Notes: generated from the sequence alone by a model not told the origin. DNA of 64,000 nucleotides from Burkholderia sp. 9120 (GCF_000745015.1 NZ_JQNA01000001.1:434001-498000), one strand, 5' to 3'. Shown: positions 36,483 to 45,386, counted from the stretch's first letter. Program-made: numbers and translations.

Positions 36483-38699
36483 TCAGGTCCCGTTGGCCTG
36501 CAATTTGCCGTCTTTCGGCCCATATCCCAGCGTCCCGGACGGAACGTCCGTGAAAAGAATGCCTGTCACTTCTACGCCGCCCGTCGCCAGGCGACTCAGC
36601 GCTTCCGACACCTCGGCCGCGGGATGCTTGCCGTGGCGAACGGCGACCATTGTCGTGTCGCAATGTTTGCCAATAATCGTCGAATCCGTAACGGCCAGAA
36701 TCGGCGGGGAGTCAATGACGACAAGATCGTATCTATCGCCTGCAGCGGAAAGGATCTCTCCCAGACGTGGCCCCATCAGCAGGTCGGCTGCATAGAGGGT
36801 CTGCGTGCCACGAGGAATGAGATCGAGTCCCGTCACCACGTCACGCCGCAATGCGTCGCCGAGTGAGCCGCCTTGCAAAAGGTCAGAGAAGCCCGGGCCT
36901 TCCGGCACGTTGAAGCAGGCGTGAATTCTTCCATTGCGCATGTCACCGTCGATGAGAAGCACACGCTTGCCGCCGACGGCGAGGACGGTCGCGAGGTTGA
37001 CAGCGAGGAAGGATTTCCCTGCACGTCCACTGGAACTCGTAACCATCGAGATATTGTTGAGGCCAACGACCTTGCTTGCTTCCATCGCGGTACGCACGCC
37101 TCGAATTCCCTCGATGGCGGCGTCGGTCGGTGAGTCAAGCGCCAGCACCCGTTTTTCATTGGTCCTGCTTCTCGACTCGCCCTCCAGATGCGCCTGCTTA
37201 TTGCTATGAGGGATAACCGCGACAACACCGATGCCAAATGCCTGTTGTATCTGGGTCGATCTCTCGAGCCCCGGAGACAGACCGCGTCGAAGCAGAGCGA
37301 GTCCTGCTCCGAGTACGGGACCCAGAATTGCGCACATCGCGACGATGACCGCCGGACGCGGCTTTACCGGACTGTCCGGAACCATTGCGCGGTCCACGAT
37401 TCTCGCGTTGCCCACGCTTCCGGCTTTGACCACACTAAGTTGCTGGGCGTTATTGAGCAGGTTCGTGTACAGCTCGGTATTGACGCGGACATCGCGCGCC
37501 AGGCCCAACGCGACACGTTCGCTGTCGGGTAAGGACTGCACCCGCCGGACAAGCGCGTCGTGCTCCTTCTTCGCCGAGGCAATTTTCGCGTCGATAGAGG
37601 TGAGTAGCGGAAATCCGTCCTTATAGCGCACGACAAGATCATCGCGTTGCTGCTGAAGTACCCTCATCGTGCTTTCGATCTCGACAATCTGCGTCAGCAG
37701 CGTGCGACTTTCCAGGTCGAGATCTACCGATCCGATTTTGTTTCGGAACGCGTTGTATTGCAACTCGGCCTGCTCCATCTTTGCTCGAAGCGTAGGCAAC
37801 TGTGCATCGAGGAACGACAGCGATTGCTCCGCCTGCGACGAACGATAAGCAACATGCTGCTGCACGTATTGCTGAGCGATCGTGTTCAACACTTCCGCGA
37901 CGTGCTTCGGATCGTGGCCCTCGAGCGATACACCGATCATTCCCGATTGGTTCTTCCTCTCCGAGATGGCGAGCGCCTTCTGAAGCGCTTCGATGGTTCT
38001 CCACATGGATTGCGCCCGAACGACAAAGCGGTCGCCATTCGCGCCGACCAGCCCGGAGACGAGCAGATGGACGTCGCCCGATGCAAGACGAACTGTCGTT
38101 TCTTCGCCTGCCCTGCCGTTGCCCACCAGATTGCCACCAGGGTCAAACAACGAAAACGTCGAATCGGGGCCGGCCTCGATCGAAAACTCCTTGTTCAGAA
38201 GGTCTTCCGGAACATCGAAACGCGTCACCGTGATCGAACGTGGATGTGGCCGAAATCCCAGACGCCCCAGGAGCGAATTCTGCCCTTCGCTTTGTCTCTC
38301 GAGGCTTGCCAGCATCGGGCCGATCACCGGAACATAGTAGGGATGCGCGGTGATATCCAGATGCAACTTCTTCACCGCCTCACTCACAACCAGACGTGAG
38401 CGAATCAATTCCATCTCGGCATCGGCGTCACCCTTTACCTTGCTATCGAAGATCGCCGAGAGCCGCCCCAGTGATTCGGTGTCAGTCGGGTTCGTGTCGC
38501 CGGTCTCGATCTGAATCAGCGAATCGGCGCGATACACGGGCGACTGAAGCACCGCATACAGGACCCCGATGCCGACGACGATCAGCGTGACCATGACGAT
38601 AAGGCGCCAGCTCCTTTGCAAGGTCCGGGCATAGTCCGCCAGATAAACCGTGTCGGCGTCCAGGGAATCGTTGTACGAAGTCTTCGTCATAGCCACCAT
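36483..38699 (-). CDS. Wzc-like polysaccharide co-polymerase / tyrosine autokinase
   Basis: A 738-residue inner-membrane protein. Wzz-type N-terminal domain with two membrane helices (about 31-51 and 449-470) around a periplasmic, partly coiled-coil region. Cytoplasmic BY-kinase domain: Walker A at 554-563 (SGRAGKS), Walker A' LLIDGDMR (581-588), Walker B VVIDSPP (660-666). It would control chain length and export by phosphorylation cycling. The C-terminal tail ends SGTLGYGPKDGKLQANGT, with a single Tyr (726) instead of the usual Tyr cluster. ATG 38690, preceded by GGTGG, is an alternative start. First gene of the wzc-gmd-wzy-GT2-GT4-GT4-GH39 operon. Confidence 0.9.
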   Translation of the reverse strand: MVAMTKTSYNDSLDADTVYLADYARTLQRSWRLIVMVTLIVVGIGVLYAVLQSPVYRADSLIQIETGDTNPTDTESLGRLSAIFDSKVKGDADAEMELIRSRLVVSEAVKKLHLDITAHPYYVPVIGPMLASLERQSEGQNSLLGRLGFRPHPRSITVTRFDVPEDLLNKEFSIEAGPDSTFSLFDPGGNLVGNGRAGEETTVRLASGDVHLLVSGLVGANGDRFVVRAQSMWRTIEALQKALAISERKNQSGMIGVSLEGHDPKHVAEVLNTIAQQYVQQHVAYRSSQAEQSLSFLDAQLPTLRAKMEQAELQYNAFRNKIGSVDLDLESRTLLTQIVEIESTMRVLQQQRDDLVVRYKDGFPLLTSIDAKIASAKKEHDALVRRVQSLPDSERVALGLARDVRVNTELYTNLLNNAQQLSVVKAGSVGNARIVDRAMVPDSPVKPRPAVIVAMCAILGPVLGAGLALLRRGLSPGLERSTQIQQAFGIGVVAVIPHSNKQAHLEGESRSRTNEKRVLALDSPTDAAIEGIRGVRTAMEASKVVGLNNISMVTSSSGRAGKSFLAVNLATVLAVGGKRVLLIDGDMRNGRIHACFNVPEGPGFSDLLQGGSLGDALRRDVVTGLDLIPRGTQTLYAADLLMGPRLGEILSAAGDRYDLVVIDSPPILAVTDSTIIGKHCDTTMVAVRHGKHPAAEVSEALSRLATGGVEVTGILFTDVPSGTLGYGPKDGKLQANGT

Positions 38700-39363
38700 C
38701 GACGGTTCATTGATGGGTTAGCAGAGCGTGCTCACGCGATCGCGCGTGGCGAATCTGATTCTCGCCAACGTGAAAGGAATATAAGCGCAGCACCCTGATG
38801 AATTCGGTCGAGACGGAAATCGGCAAGAAGTTGTCGGCCTTCGCCCATCGCGAGTGAGAAGAGCCCGGCTTCAGGTCTCCCGCGCACCCGCACACCTGAA
38901 GACATGTGATCAGACAGGCCGGCTCGCCGACCTTATCCAGGCGCGGCTCGACAAGCATTTGTCCGATCGGGCAAGCAGATCTGCGATCCTGGAATCGACA
39001 ACCGAACGCGCGACCCAAATACGACGCGCTGACGAGTGTGGCTGCAACGAGGCCACGGAGTGAACGCCACTGCCGGAATCAGACGGTATGGGTCGTCTAT
39101 TCCCGCGTCCAACGCAGACTCGATCTTCCTGGTACTACCGCGGGGATAGCGCCATGAAAATGGCTAATTTGGCAACGAGGCATTGGCCGCCCTCTACCCG
39201 GGCAATCTCGGACTCAAACAGAGCCGGCAAATCATTGCGGACGCGGCAAAGCTTCTCACGTGGCGTGCGGAAATGCATGACCAGCCACGGCTTGCGGGTG
39301 CCGCGGATCTCGTCATGCCGTCGAAGCCCGGTCCAATGCAGTCGAGCAGCCGACCTTCACGTG
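38700..39363. other. 664-base region upstream of the main polysaccharide operon
   Basis: No supportable gene. Frames at 38707-39018 and 39088-39411 lack ribosome sites and recognisable motifs. This should contain the promoter of the wzc operon (transcribed leftward) and the 3' end region of the GATase1-AraC gene. I did not find a JUMPstart-like element or a clear terminator. Confidence 0.5.
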
Positions 39364-40359
39364 TCAACTTTTTCGTCGACTTCGTGCCCGAAACTCGGTA
39401 GGAGACATTGAGAGCTCTTTACGGAAAAGCTTCGAAAGCCTCTCTCCGTTACTAAGGCCGGTTCTACGAGCAATCTTGTCCACCGGAAGATCGCTATTCG
39501 CGAGCATTTTGCACGTCAGGTCGATCCGCGCGCGAAGGAGGTACTTTGAAGGTGTGACGCCAATCTCCCGTTTGAACAGGCGCAGAAAATTACGCTCGCT
39601 CATCGACGATCTCCGCGCCGCGTCACCCACCGAGAGGGAATTTGTGCAGTTCTCGGCGAGCCAGCGCGCCGACGCATGCGCCTTTTCGGTGAGCGTCTTT
39701 GCATCTGTCTCTTCGAACGCGGGGGCCAGCGAGTGGTGACCGCCCGAACCGAGACGATCCGCCACGCGCACGGCGAACTCCAGGCCCAGATCCGTCTTGA
39801 GCAGTGCGAGCGAGGTCATCAAGGCCTGATCGCGATCGTGCTCCGGCGCACTTGCGGATGAAGACTTGAGGTGAATATCCTGCTTCAGGGAAGGCCAGTC
39901 GCGCCGCGTCACGCCGGCAGCCGATAAAACCATATGGCCGTTTCCGATCGCAGCCACGCGAACGCTTCTCGCACAAACCAGTCGCAGCAGGTCGATGAGG
40001 TTATCGTCGGCTGAAGCGCGCGCGACACCGCTTCCGCCGGGAATAAAGAGGATGTCGAGAGAATCGACGTGACGCGCGGCCAAATGCTCTGTCCAGACCG
40101 ACATTGACGACGAGCACAAAACCGCCCCGCCACGAGGCGAGACGAGGTTCACGCGATACGTAAGTGATTGATCAGAACTTTTTGATTGCAGGTCATTAGC
40201 GGCTTGCAGAGCTTCGGCAAGCGTACCCGCGGAGAGCAACGAAAATCCTTCGTACAAAATGATACCAACTTGCTTCACCACGTTCGAACGCTGCACGCAG
40301 AGCGCGCTTTCTCGGGGACAAGCCGTCGGTGCGAGCGCCTCGGATGAGGTTGGCGTCAT
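39364..40359 (-). CDS. GATase1-like AraC-family regulator (second copy)
   Basis: A 331-residue paralogue of the regulator at 20402-21448. The DJ-1/PfpI-like domain (about 28-190) begins KQVGIILYEGFSLLSAGTLA, and the AraC helix-turn-helix pair (about 235-325) includes LSVGDAARRSSMSERNFLRL and VDKIARRTGLSNGERLSKLF. The catalytic-Cys position is again lost (IGNGHM, 139-141). GGAGG lies 5 nt before the ATG. It sits directly upstream of the main operon on the same strand, with 664 nt between, and so is the likeliest local activator. Confidence 0.87.
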   Translation of the reverse strand: MTPTSSEALAPTACPRESALCVQRSNVVKQVGIILYEGFSLLSAGTLAEALQAANDLQSKSSDQSLTYRVNLVSPRGGAVLCSSSMSVWTEHLAARHVDSLDILFIPGGSGVARASADDNLIDLLRLVCARSVRVAAIGNGHMVLSAAGVTRRDWPSLKQDIHLKSSSASAPEHDRDQALMTSLALLKTDLGLEFAVRVADRLGSGGHHSLAPAFEETDAKTLTEKAHASARWLAENCTNSLSVGDAARRSSMSERNFLRLFKREIGVTPSKYLLRARIDLTCKMLANSDLPVDKIARRTGLSNGERLSKLFRKELSMSPTEFRARSRRKS

Positions 40360-40575
40360 GGAGCCTCCAGGTCGATACGTTTTAGTTCGTCACATGGAAA
40401 GAAGGCAGGACTATACGTTTTGGCGGGACTTCGCTTTTTGCGTCTTCAGCGATATTATTGCTTTGAGTAATAAGGCTACACGTACAAAAAAGAACGCGTT
40501 GTGACGGTAATAAAATTAGGTTTCCATATAAGTCACGATTTTCTCTTGGATGACGAATGACGTCACACTTCAGAT

Positions 40576-40605
40576 GGAAAATCCTCAGTCAAACGACTGA
40601 GGATT
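40576..40605 (-). terminator. Rho-independent terminator of the Tat lipoprotein gene
   Basis: Perfect 11-bp inverted repeat: AATCCTCAGTC (40580-40590), loop AAAC, GACTGAGGATT (40595-40605). On the minus strand it ends in TTTT. It lies 16 nt past the stop at 40621, so it ends that transcript before the regulator gene. Confidence 0.85.
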
Positions 40606-40620
40606 GACCCACGCGAAAAT

Positions 40621-41790
40621 CTACGCGTTTTGACTCGCGATGTAAGTCTTCATTGTGTTGTACCGGGGTTTGGCACTCGACGGGTTGCTCAGCAGGCCAT
40701 ATCCGGGATCGCTCGGCGAATCATACAGTTCGAACCACGAGACGCCGATAATGTTGTACTCCGCGAGGTTTTTGGAGAACATCGGCATCCCGACAGTATC
40801 GTTCGTAATGAACGCCTGAACGTTGGCTTCCGTATCTGGCCTCGATCCGAACTCGGTGATCCAGATGGGTTTGCCGAACGTGTCGCGTAACGTCGCCAGA
40901 ACGTTGGTGGTCCCGTTGGCGTTGGTGATGTCGCCCATGTCCGAGTACCAGTGATACATCGTGACGTCCCAGCGGACGGTTGGATGACCACTCGTTCCGT
41001 CGGGTTGCTGCCCGAACCATAGCGCGATAGAAAATGCAGTGTGCAACCAGCCTGCGGTTGCAGCGCACATGATCGGCGTTTTCGCGTCGACCGTTTTGAT
41101 GCCATCGATCAACCCGCGCAGCGCGCCCCGGCACAGAATGAACGCCGTCTGGTCATACTGGTCGATCGTGCTGCCGTCGTAGGTTACGTTGCAGAGCGCG
41201 TCGAATTCGCCGCCCAGTTCATAGTAAGGAACTTTGCCTGCCAGGAGCTTTGCCACGCCCGCGCCAAGGGTGAAGTTGTCGTTGTATGCCGCAGTTTCGT
41301 CGGCGTACTGAAGCGGCGAATTTCCAACGATAGTAGGCAACACAGCGATCCCGGACATGTTCGGGATGTTGTTTGCAATGGTCTGGGCGTGCGCCAGTTC
41401 GAAGATTCCCTGCCGATAGTGAGTGAAGCCGAGGTCCTTGAGCGTCGCAACCTGCGTCGAGAGGGCGGTGTTATAACTCCCGCCTTCGCTCCAGTGTCCA
41501 TTCACGCCCCAGGTCATCGACCCGTTGGATGCAGCTGGGGTGGCAGCGGGGGTGGCACTCGATTTCGGCTTGCGGGCTCTGTTCTGAACCGCAGCGGTAT
41601 TGGCCGGCGAGGAAGAAGAACCGCCTCCACAACCCGCCATCAGCATGCTTCCGGCGCCCGCTGCCAATGCTTGCAAGAATCCGCGACGGCCTAACCAATT
41701 CTCACGCGGAAGTTGCGTTTCTGTTTTGTGCTGCGACTGCTCTACATCGTTCCGCGAACCCGATTGCTTAGTAATACGTATTGATTTCAT
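40621..41790 (-). CDS. Tat-exported lipoprotein glycosidase, clan GH-A (GH39-like)
   Basis: A 389-residue protein. Twin-arginine motif GRRGFLQ (Arg35-Arg36) and lipobox LMAGC (Cys54) indicate Tat export as a lipoprotein, followed by a Gly/Ser/Pro/Ala linker to about 90. The catalytic (beta/alpha)8 barrel follows. The nucleophile is probably Glu313 in IWITEFGS, the acid/base probably Glu195 in YELGGEFD, where the usual Asn before the Glu is Gly. Related families often read ELGNE. It may process the polysaccharide at the cell surface. It is a single gene with its own terminator, beside the second regulator. Confidence 0.78.
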   Translation of the reverse strand: MKSIRITKQSGSRNDVEQSQHKTETQLPRENWLGRRGFLQALAAGAGSMLMAGCGGGSSSSPANTAAVQNRARKPKSSATPAATPAASNGSMTWGVNGHWSEGGSYNTALSTQVATLKDLGFTHYRQGIFELAHAQTIANNIPNMSGIAVLPTIVGNSPLQYADETAAYNDNFTLGAGVAKLLAGKVPYYELGGEFDALCNVTYDGSTIDQYDQTAFILCRGALRGLIDGIKTVDAKTPIMCAATAGWLHTAFSIALWFGQQPDGTSGHPTVRWDVTMYHWYSDMGDITNANGTTNVLATLRDTFGKPIWITEFGSRPDTEANVQAFITNDTVGMPMFSKNLAEYNIIGVSWFELYDSPSDPGYGLLSNPSSAKPRYNTMKTYIASQNA

Positions 41791-42191
41791 CTTAAACGTA
41801 GAAAATCCACATGCTCGCTGCGAAGCGCATGCGGTGATCGAACTATGCTGCTATCGATTGAGTTAAAAGACAGTGCAAAACGACATCGGCCCGCACTGGT
41901 AAAGCGTGCGATCCGTGCAGATATCCCAATGAATTGCCGCGAGTTGAATTGCCCGGATTAGGGCCAATACGGCTAAAGGGACGGGACAGACAGAGCCTAT
42001 TTTTCCCGCAGGATCTGGATCTTTTATCGGAGTATCAGTCAGAAGTCCTTGACAGATATTCTTGCAAAAAATGGGACCAGAGTCGCTTTGCGTTTAAGTG
42101 ACCATCTTACCATATGAGGAAGAGCGCTTCCTCGGCGGCGGCGCCCCAGGAAGGCTTCTCATGAGCGTCATTTCGGCCTGCGCGTGGCCCG
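41791..42191. other. 401-base intergenic region, no gene seen
   Basis: Lies between the lipoprotein glycosidase start and the stop of the shortened glycosyltransferase. It is AT-richer near 41990-42110. It should hold the promoter of the glycosidase. I see no strong repeat or reading frame with a family match. Confidence 0.45.
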
Positions 42192-42776
42192 TCAATGGCC
42201 AGGCGGTTCAATGGCACGTTCCTCGCGATCGAACCACGTACTCGGGGAAAACCAGTGCTTTGCCCGGTTGCTGGAGTGATGAGGATCGAGGTATTCCGTT
42301 AGGTATGCGATGCGTCCATTTACATGGGTCGCCGGTTGGAGGAGATGTTCATAGTGGACGTATTGCGGCTTGAACAAGCGTACTGGATTACGGCAATGTG
42401 GCATACGTCTGGACCAGCTTTTTCGCACGTACGCACGTCGTCCGATTTGAAACGCAACGACATCTCCCGCCGAACGAACGGCGCGGAGAATTTCCGCAGC
42501 AAGCGCCGACGAGACCCGCTCATCGGCGTTCACGCACAACACCCAGTCATGTTTGAAATTGATGTCACGCAGGCCCCATTCCCGGCGAGCGGGCCAATCA
42601 TCGAATCGTCTCGAAGTTACTTTAGCACCGACCAATTGGGCGAACGCGACAGTTCGGTCCGTGCTCGACGAATCGAAGACGTGGATGTCGTCGCACCATT
42701 CGACAATCGTTTCAAGACACTCAGGCAGCCGTTGCTCCTGGTTTCTTGTCAGCACGAGTACGGAAATTTCGCTCAT
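42192..42776 (-). pseudogene. shortened WaaE/KdtX-like family 2 glycosyltransferase
   Basis: A 194-residue frame that starts normally: MSEISVLVLTRNQEQRLPEC, then VFDSSSTDRTVAFA and VLCVNADERV holding the nucleotide and DXD-like acidic residues. It keeps FDDWPARREWGLRD, a motif seen in WaaE-like core glycosyltransferases. The family usually runs to about 250-300 residues; here the frame stops soon after NRAKHWFSPSTWFDREE with an unlike tail. The C-terminal helical part is missing, so it is probably a remnant. A short functional form cannot be excluded. It lies between the polysaccharide locus and tRNA-Ser. Confidence 0.6.
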
Positions 42777-43444
42777 CTTGCCTACCCGAGCTTGATCGCG
42801 GTTGGAGAACTTATCCTAGTGCGCCCGTCGCAAGATCGACCGCCATGGCGGATTCTTTCAAGCTTTTGGCGGATCGAACCCCAGAGATCGTGGCCGGCGT
42901 CTCGCTGCGACGTCGGCACTATCCGACAACGGGTCGCGGATTTCACCGGAATTGAGCCTTGGGCAGCTTGAGCAATTTGTCTTGCCGCACGTCACGGCAG
43001 GAATTTCGACCGTCGATCCATTATCGAAAACCAGGTCGGCGAAAGCAGCGTCAATCAAATCATCCGGAAGCAGCCTTCCGGCAGAGTGATTTGCTGCACG
43101 GTGAGATTTCGATATGACGGCATCGTGGTGCGTCGACGTCATCCCGCCGTCTCGCGGTGCGCGTGGTCGACTACTGCGCAAGCCGGACCGCATCTGCCCT
43201 GATCGGGCTTCGGGCTACGACAAGTATCTCCGGGATCCCCAGATCGATTACCCGACGCGACGAACCTCACGGTAGCGGTCTCGGGGAAGTGTGTTGGCTC
43301 GTCGAACGCAGCCATGCAGGCTGCACGGACGGCGCCGTCTTCGCACGCGATTTGAGCGTCAAGCGGGAAACAGTCGGCCTGTACGAACGAGCTCTGCAGG
43401 AAACCGCTGCATTGGATGGCCGCATGTAGACCGCACAAAACAAA
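42777..43444. other. degraded-looking region between glycosyltransferase remnant and tRNA-Ser terminator
   Basis: 668 bases with only short frames (for example 42858-43193 and 43139-43438 on the minus strand) that show no coherent family match and no ribosome sites. It may be decayed coding DNA at the edge of the polysaccharide locus. No transposase or integrase remnant was recognised. Confidence 0.45.
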
Positions 43445-43474
43445 AACCCCGCAGAGCCTAGACTCTGCGGGGTT
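43443..43474 (-). terminator. Rho-independent terminator of tRNA-Ser
   Basis: Perfect 12-bp inverted repeat: AACCCCGCAGAG (43445-43456), loop CCTAGA, CTCTGCGGGGTT (43463-43474), followed on the minus strand by TTTGTTTTG. It lies 14 nt after the tRNA 3' end. Confidence 0.9.
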
Positions 43475-43488
43475 CTCTCTACCACTTC

Positions 43489-43582
43489 TGGCGGAGACGG
43501 AGGGATTCGAACCCTCGATCCAGGTTTTGGCCCAGATGCTCCCTTAGCAGGGGAGTGCCTTCGACCTCTCGGCCACGTCTCC
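43489..43582 (-). tRNA. tRNA-Ser (anticodon GCU)
   Basis: A 94-nt class II tRNA on the minus strand. Acceptor stem GGAGACG pairs with CGTCTCC; discriminator G and an encoded CCA end at 43489. Anticodon GCT is at 43548-43546 in loop CTGCTAA. A long variable arm (GCATCTGGGCCAAAACCTGG region) marks a serine tRNA, and the T-loop reads GGTTCGAATCC. It reads AGC/AGU codons. It follows lysC, as in related Burkholderiaceae. Confidence 0.97.
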
Positions 43583-43724
43583 CAAACTTTCGGTTGCGCA
43601 GGGAGTCAGCGCAACGAAGCCAAGATAATAGCGGGCCGATCCGGGAAGGTCAATGTCTGGCGAACATTTTTTGTGCCAATTTCGTCATCGGCGACTTGAT
43701 CTGTTCACATTGGCCGCGCAAAGC

Positions 43725-43752
43725 AAACGGGGCGCTTCTCAGCGCCCCGTTT
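43725..43752 (-). terminator. probable lysC terminator
   Basis: Inverted repeat AAACGGGGCGCT (43725-43736), loop TCTC, AGCGCCCCGTTT (43741-43752), starting 10 nt past the lysC stop. On the minus strand it is followed by GCTTTGCG, a weak T tract; on the plus strand the tract is TTTTT. It probably ends lysC transcription ahead of the tRNA. Confidence 0.7.
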
Positions 43753-43761
43753 TTCAGCAGA

Positions 43762-45012
43762 TTACGCCTGATCCAGTTCGAATGCCTTATGCAGCGCGCG
43801 CACGGCGAGCTCCATATACTTCTCGTCGATCAGCACCGAAATCTTGATTTCGGAGGTCGAGATCATCTGGATGTTGATGCCCTCTTCCGACAGCGTGCGG
43901 AACATCGTGCTCGCAATGCCCACATGCGAACGCATGCCGACGCCGACCACCGAGACCTTCGACACCTTCAGATCGCCCAGCACCTGCTCAGCCTGCACGT
44001 GACCCTTCACCTGGGTCGTGAGGATGTCCATGGCGCGCTGATAGTCGCCGCGGCCCACGGTGAACGTGAAGGCCGTTTTGCCTTCGACGCTCTGGTTCTG
44101 GATGATCATGTCGACGTCGATATTCGCGTCCGCCACCGGGCCGAGAATCTGATACGCGATACCCGGCTTGTCGGGCACACCCATCACGGCGATACGAGCT
44201 TCGTCGCGCTGAAACGCGATGCCCGAGATGACTGCTTTTTCCATGGTCTCGTCTTCTTCAAAAGTAATCAGGGTGCCCGACTTCATTTCGGCGTCGAGCG
44301 GGATGAGCGGATCGGTCAGGCTCGACAGCACGCGCGTCTTGACCTGATATTTGCCGGCGAATTCCACCGAACGGATCTGCAGCACCTTCGAACCCAGGCT
44401 GGCCATTTCCAGCATTTCCTCGAACGTCACGCGATCGAGCCGGCGCGCCTCTTCGACCACGCGCGGGTCGGTCGTGTAGACACCGTCGACGTCCGTGTAG
44501 ATCAGGCACTCGTCGGCCTTCAACGCAGCCGCGACCGCAACCGCCGACGTATCCGAACCGCCGCGGCCGAGCGTGGTGATATTGCCGTCCGGGTCGATAC
44601 CCTGGAAGCCGGTGATCACCACCACCTTGCCTGCTTCGAGATCGCGCAGCACGCGCTCGCCGTCGATCTCCATGATGCGCGCTTTCGTGAACGCGCTATC
44701 CGTTTTGACCGGCACTTGCCAGCCGGCATAGCTGACCGCGTCGACGCCGGCTTCCTGCAGCGCGATGGCCAACAGGCCCGAGCTGACCTGCTCGCCGGTG
44801 GCGGCGATCATGTCGAGTTCGCGCGGGCTCGGCTGCGTGGTGATTTCTTTCGCGAGACCGAGCAGGCGGTTGGTTTCGCCGGACATTGCCGACGGCACGA
44901 CCACCATCTTGTGGCCGGCCTTATGCCATTTCGCGACGCGCTTGGCGACGTTCTTGATGCGCTCGACCGAGCCCATCGAGGTGCCGCCGTATTTATGTAC
45001 GATGAGTGCCAT
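43762..45012 (-). CDS. lysC: aspartate kinase
   Basis: A 416-residue cytoplasmic aspartokinase, first step of the Lys/Thr/Met/diaminopimelate pathway (aspartate + ATP to 4-phosphoaspartate). Kinase domain about 1-245: opening MALIVHKYGGTSMGSVERIK, FQGIDPDGNITTLGRGGSDT and YTDVDGVYTTDPRVV. Two ACT domains (about 265-335 and 345-410) give feedback regulation; VSVVGVGMRSHVGIASTMF and INIQMISTSEIKISVLIDEK are typical. Length matches the alpha subunit of monofunctional enzymes. It is separated from tilS by 374 nt and ends at a hairpin before tRNA-Ser. Confidence 0.97.
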   Translation of the reverse strand: MALIVHKYGGTSMGSVERIKNVAKRVAKWHKAGHKMVVVPSAMSGETNRLLGLAKEITTQPSPRELDMIAATGEQVSSGLLAIALQEAGVDAVSYAGWQVPVKTDSAFTKARIMEIDGERVLRDLEAGKVVVITGFQGIDPDGNITTLGRGGSDTSAVAVAAALKADECLIYTDVDGVYTTDPRVVEEARRLDRVTFEEMLEMASLGSKVLQIRSVEFAGKYQVKTRVLSSLTDPLIPLDAEMKSGTLITFEEDETMEKAVISGIAFQRDEARIAVMGVPDKPGIAYQILGPVADANIDVDMIIQNQSVEGKTAFTFTVGRGDYQRAMDILTTQVKGHVQAEQVLGDLKVSKVSVVGVGMRSHVGIASTMFRTLSEEGINIQMISTSEIKISVLIDEKYMELAVRALHKAFELDQA

Positions 45013-45386
45013 TGTCGTTCTGAACTGAAGGAGAAACCGCGCTGGCGCGCTGGAGACGACCGCACAAAAGCACAGGGGCGCAACGTCTCGTGAACGGCGG
45101 CGAAGTGTGTGGCGGCGTAGATGCAGCGCGCGTGCAGCACGCGCGGATTTGCCCGTGATTGATCGCTAATGGCTTACCGGGAATTTCGGATCACGATCGG
45201 AAAACCGACACAAGCGACGGCAAAAGCGGGCCGGGCAAACAGGTTAACGTACCCGATCGAGCGCAAAAAGACAAGCCGGAGAGGCCGTGGAAAGGCGTCG
45301 AATAGCGGCTGCAAAGGCTTGTCCGGGGCGGATTGGCGTGTGCGCGCGATTCACCGGTTGGATAACCGGGTTGTCCGACCGGTCGG
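45013..45386. other. 374-base leader region upstream of lysC
   Basis: No gene supported. A near-perfect 19-base palindrome lies at 45127-45145 (arms CGCGCGTGC / GCACGCGCG around a central A). No T tract follows, so it is not an obvious terminator. The region probably contains a lysC promoter. I see no recognisable lysine riboswitch pattern. Confidence 0.45.

Noticed and set aside
42858..43438. Minus-strand frames of 99-111 codons left of tRNA-Ser
   Set aside because: No ribosome site, no recognisable motif, mutually overlapping frames; more likely decayed DNA than genes.
43555..45093. 512-codon plus-strand open frame opposite lysC, and a similar frame opposite cysS
   Set aside because: Both are mirror frames of well-identified housekeeping genes, and the first also runs through the tRNA-Ser gene.
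45127..45145. 19-base palindrome in the lysC leader considered as a terminator or attenuator
   Set aside because: No T tract on either strand and no leader peptide rich in Lys or Thr was seen; reported only as part of the leader region.
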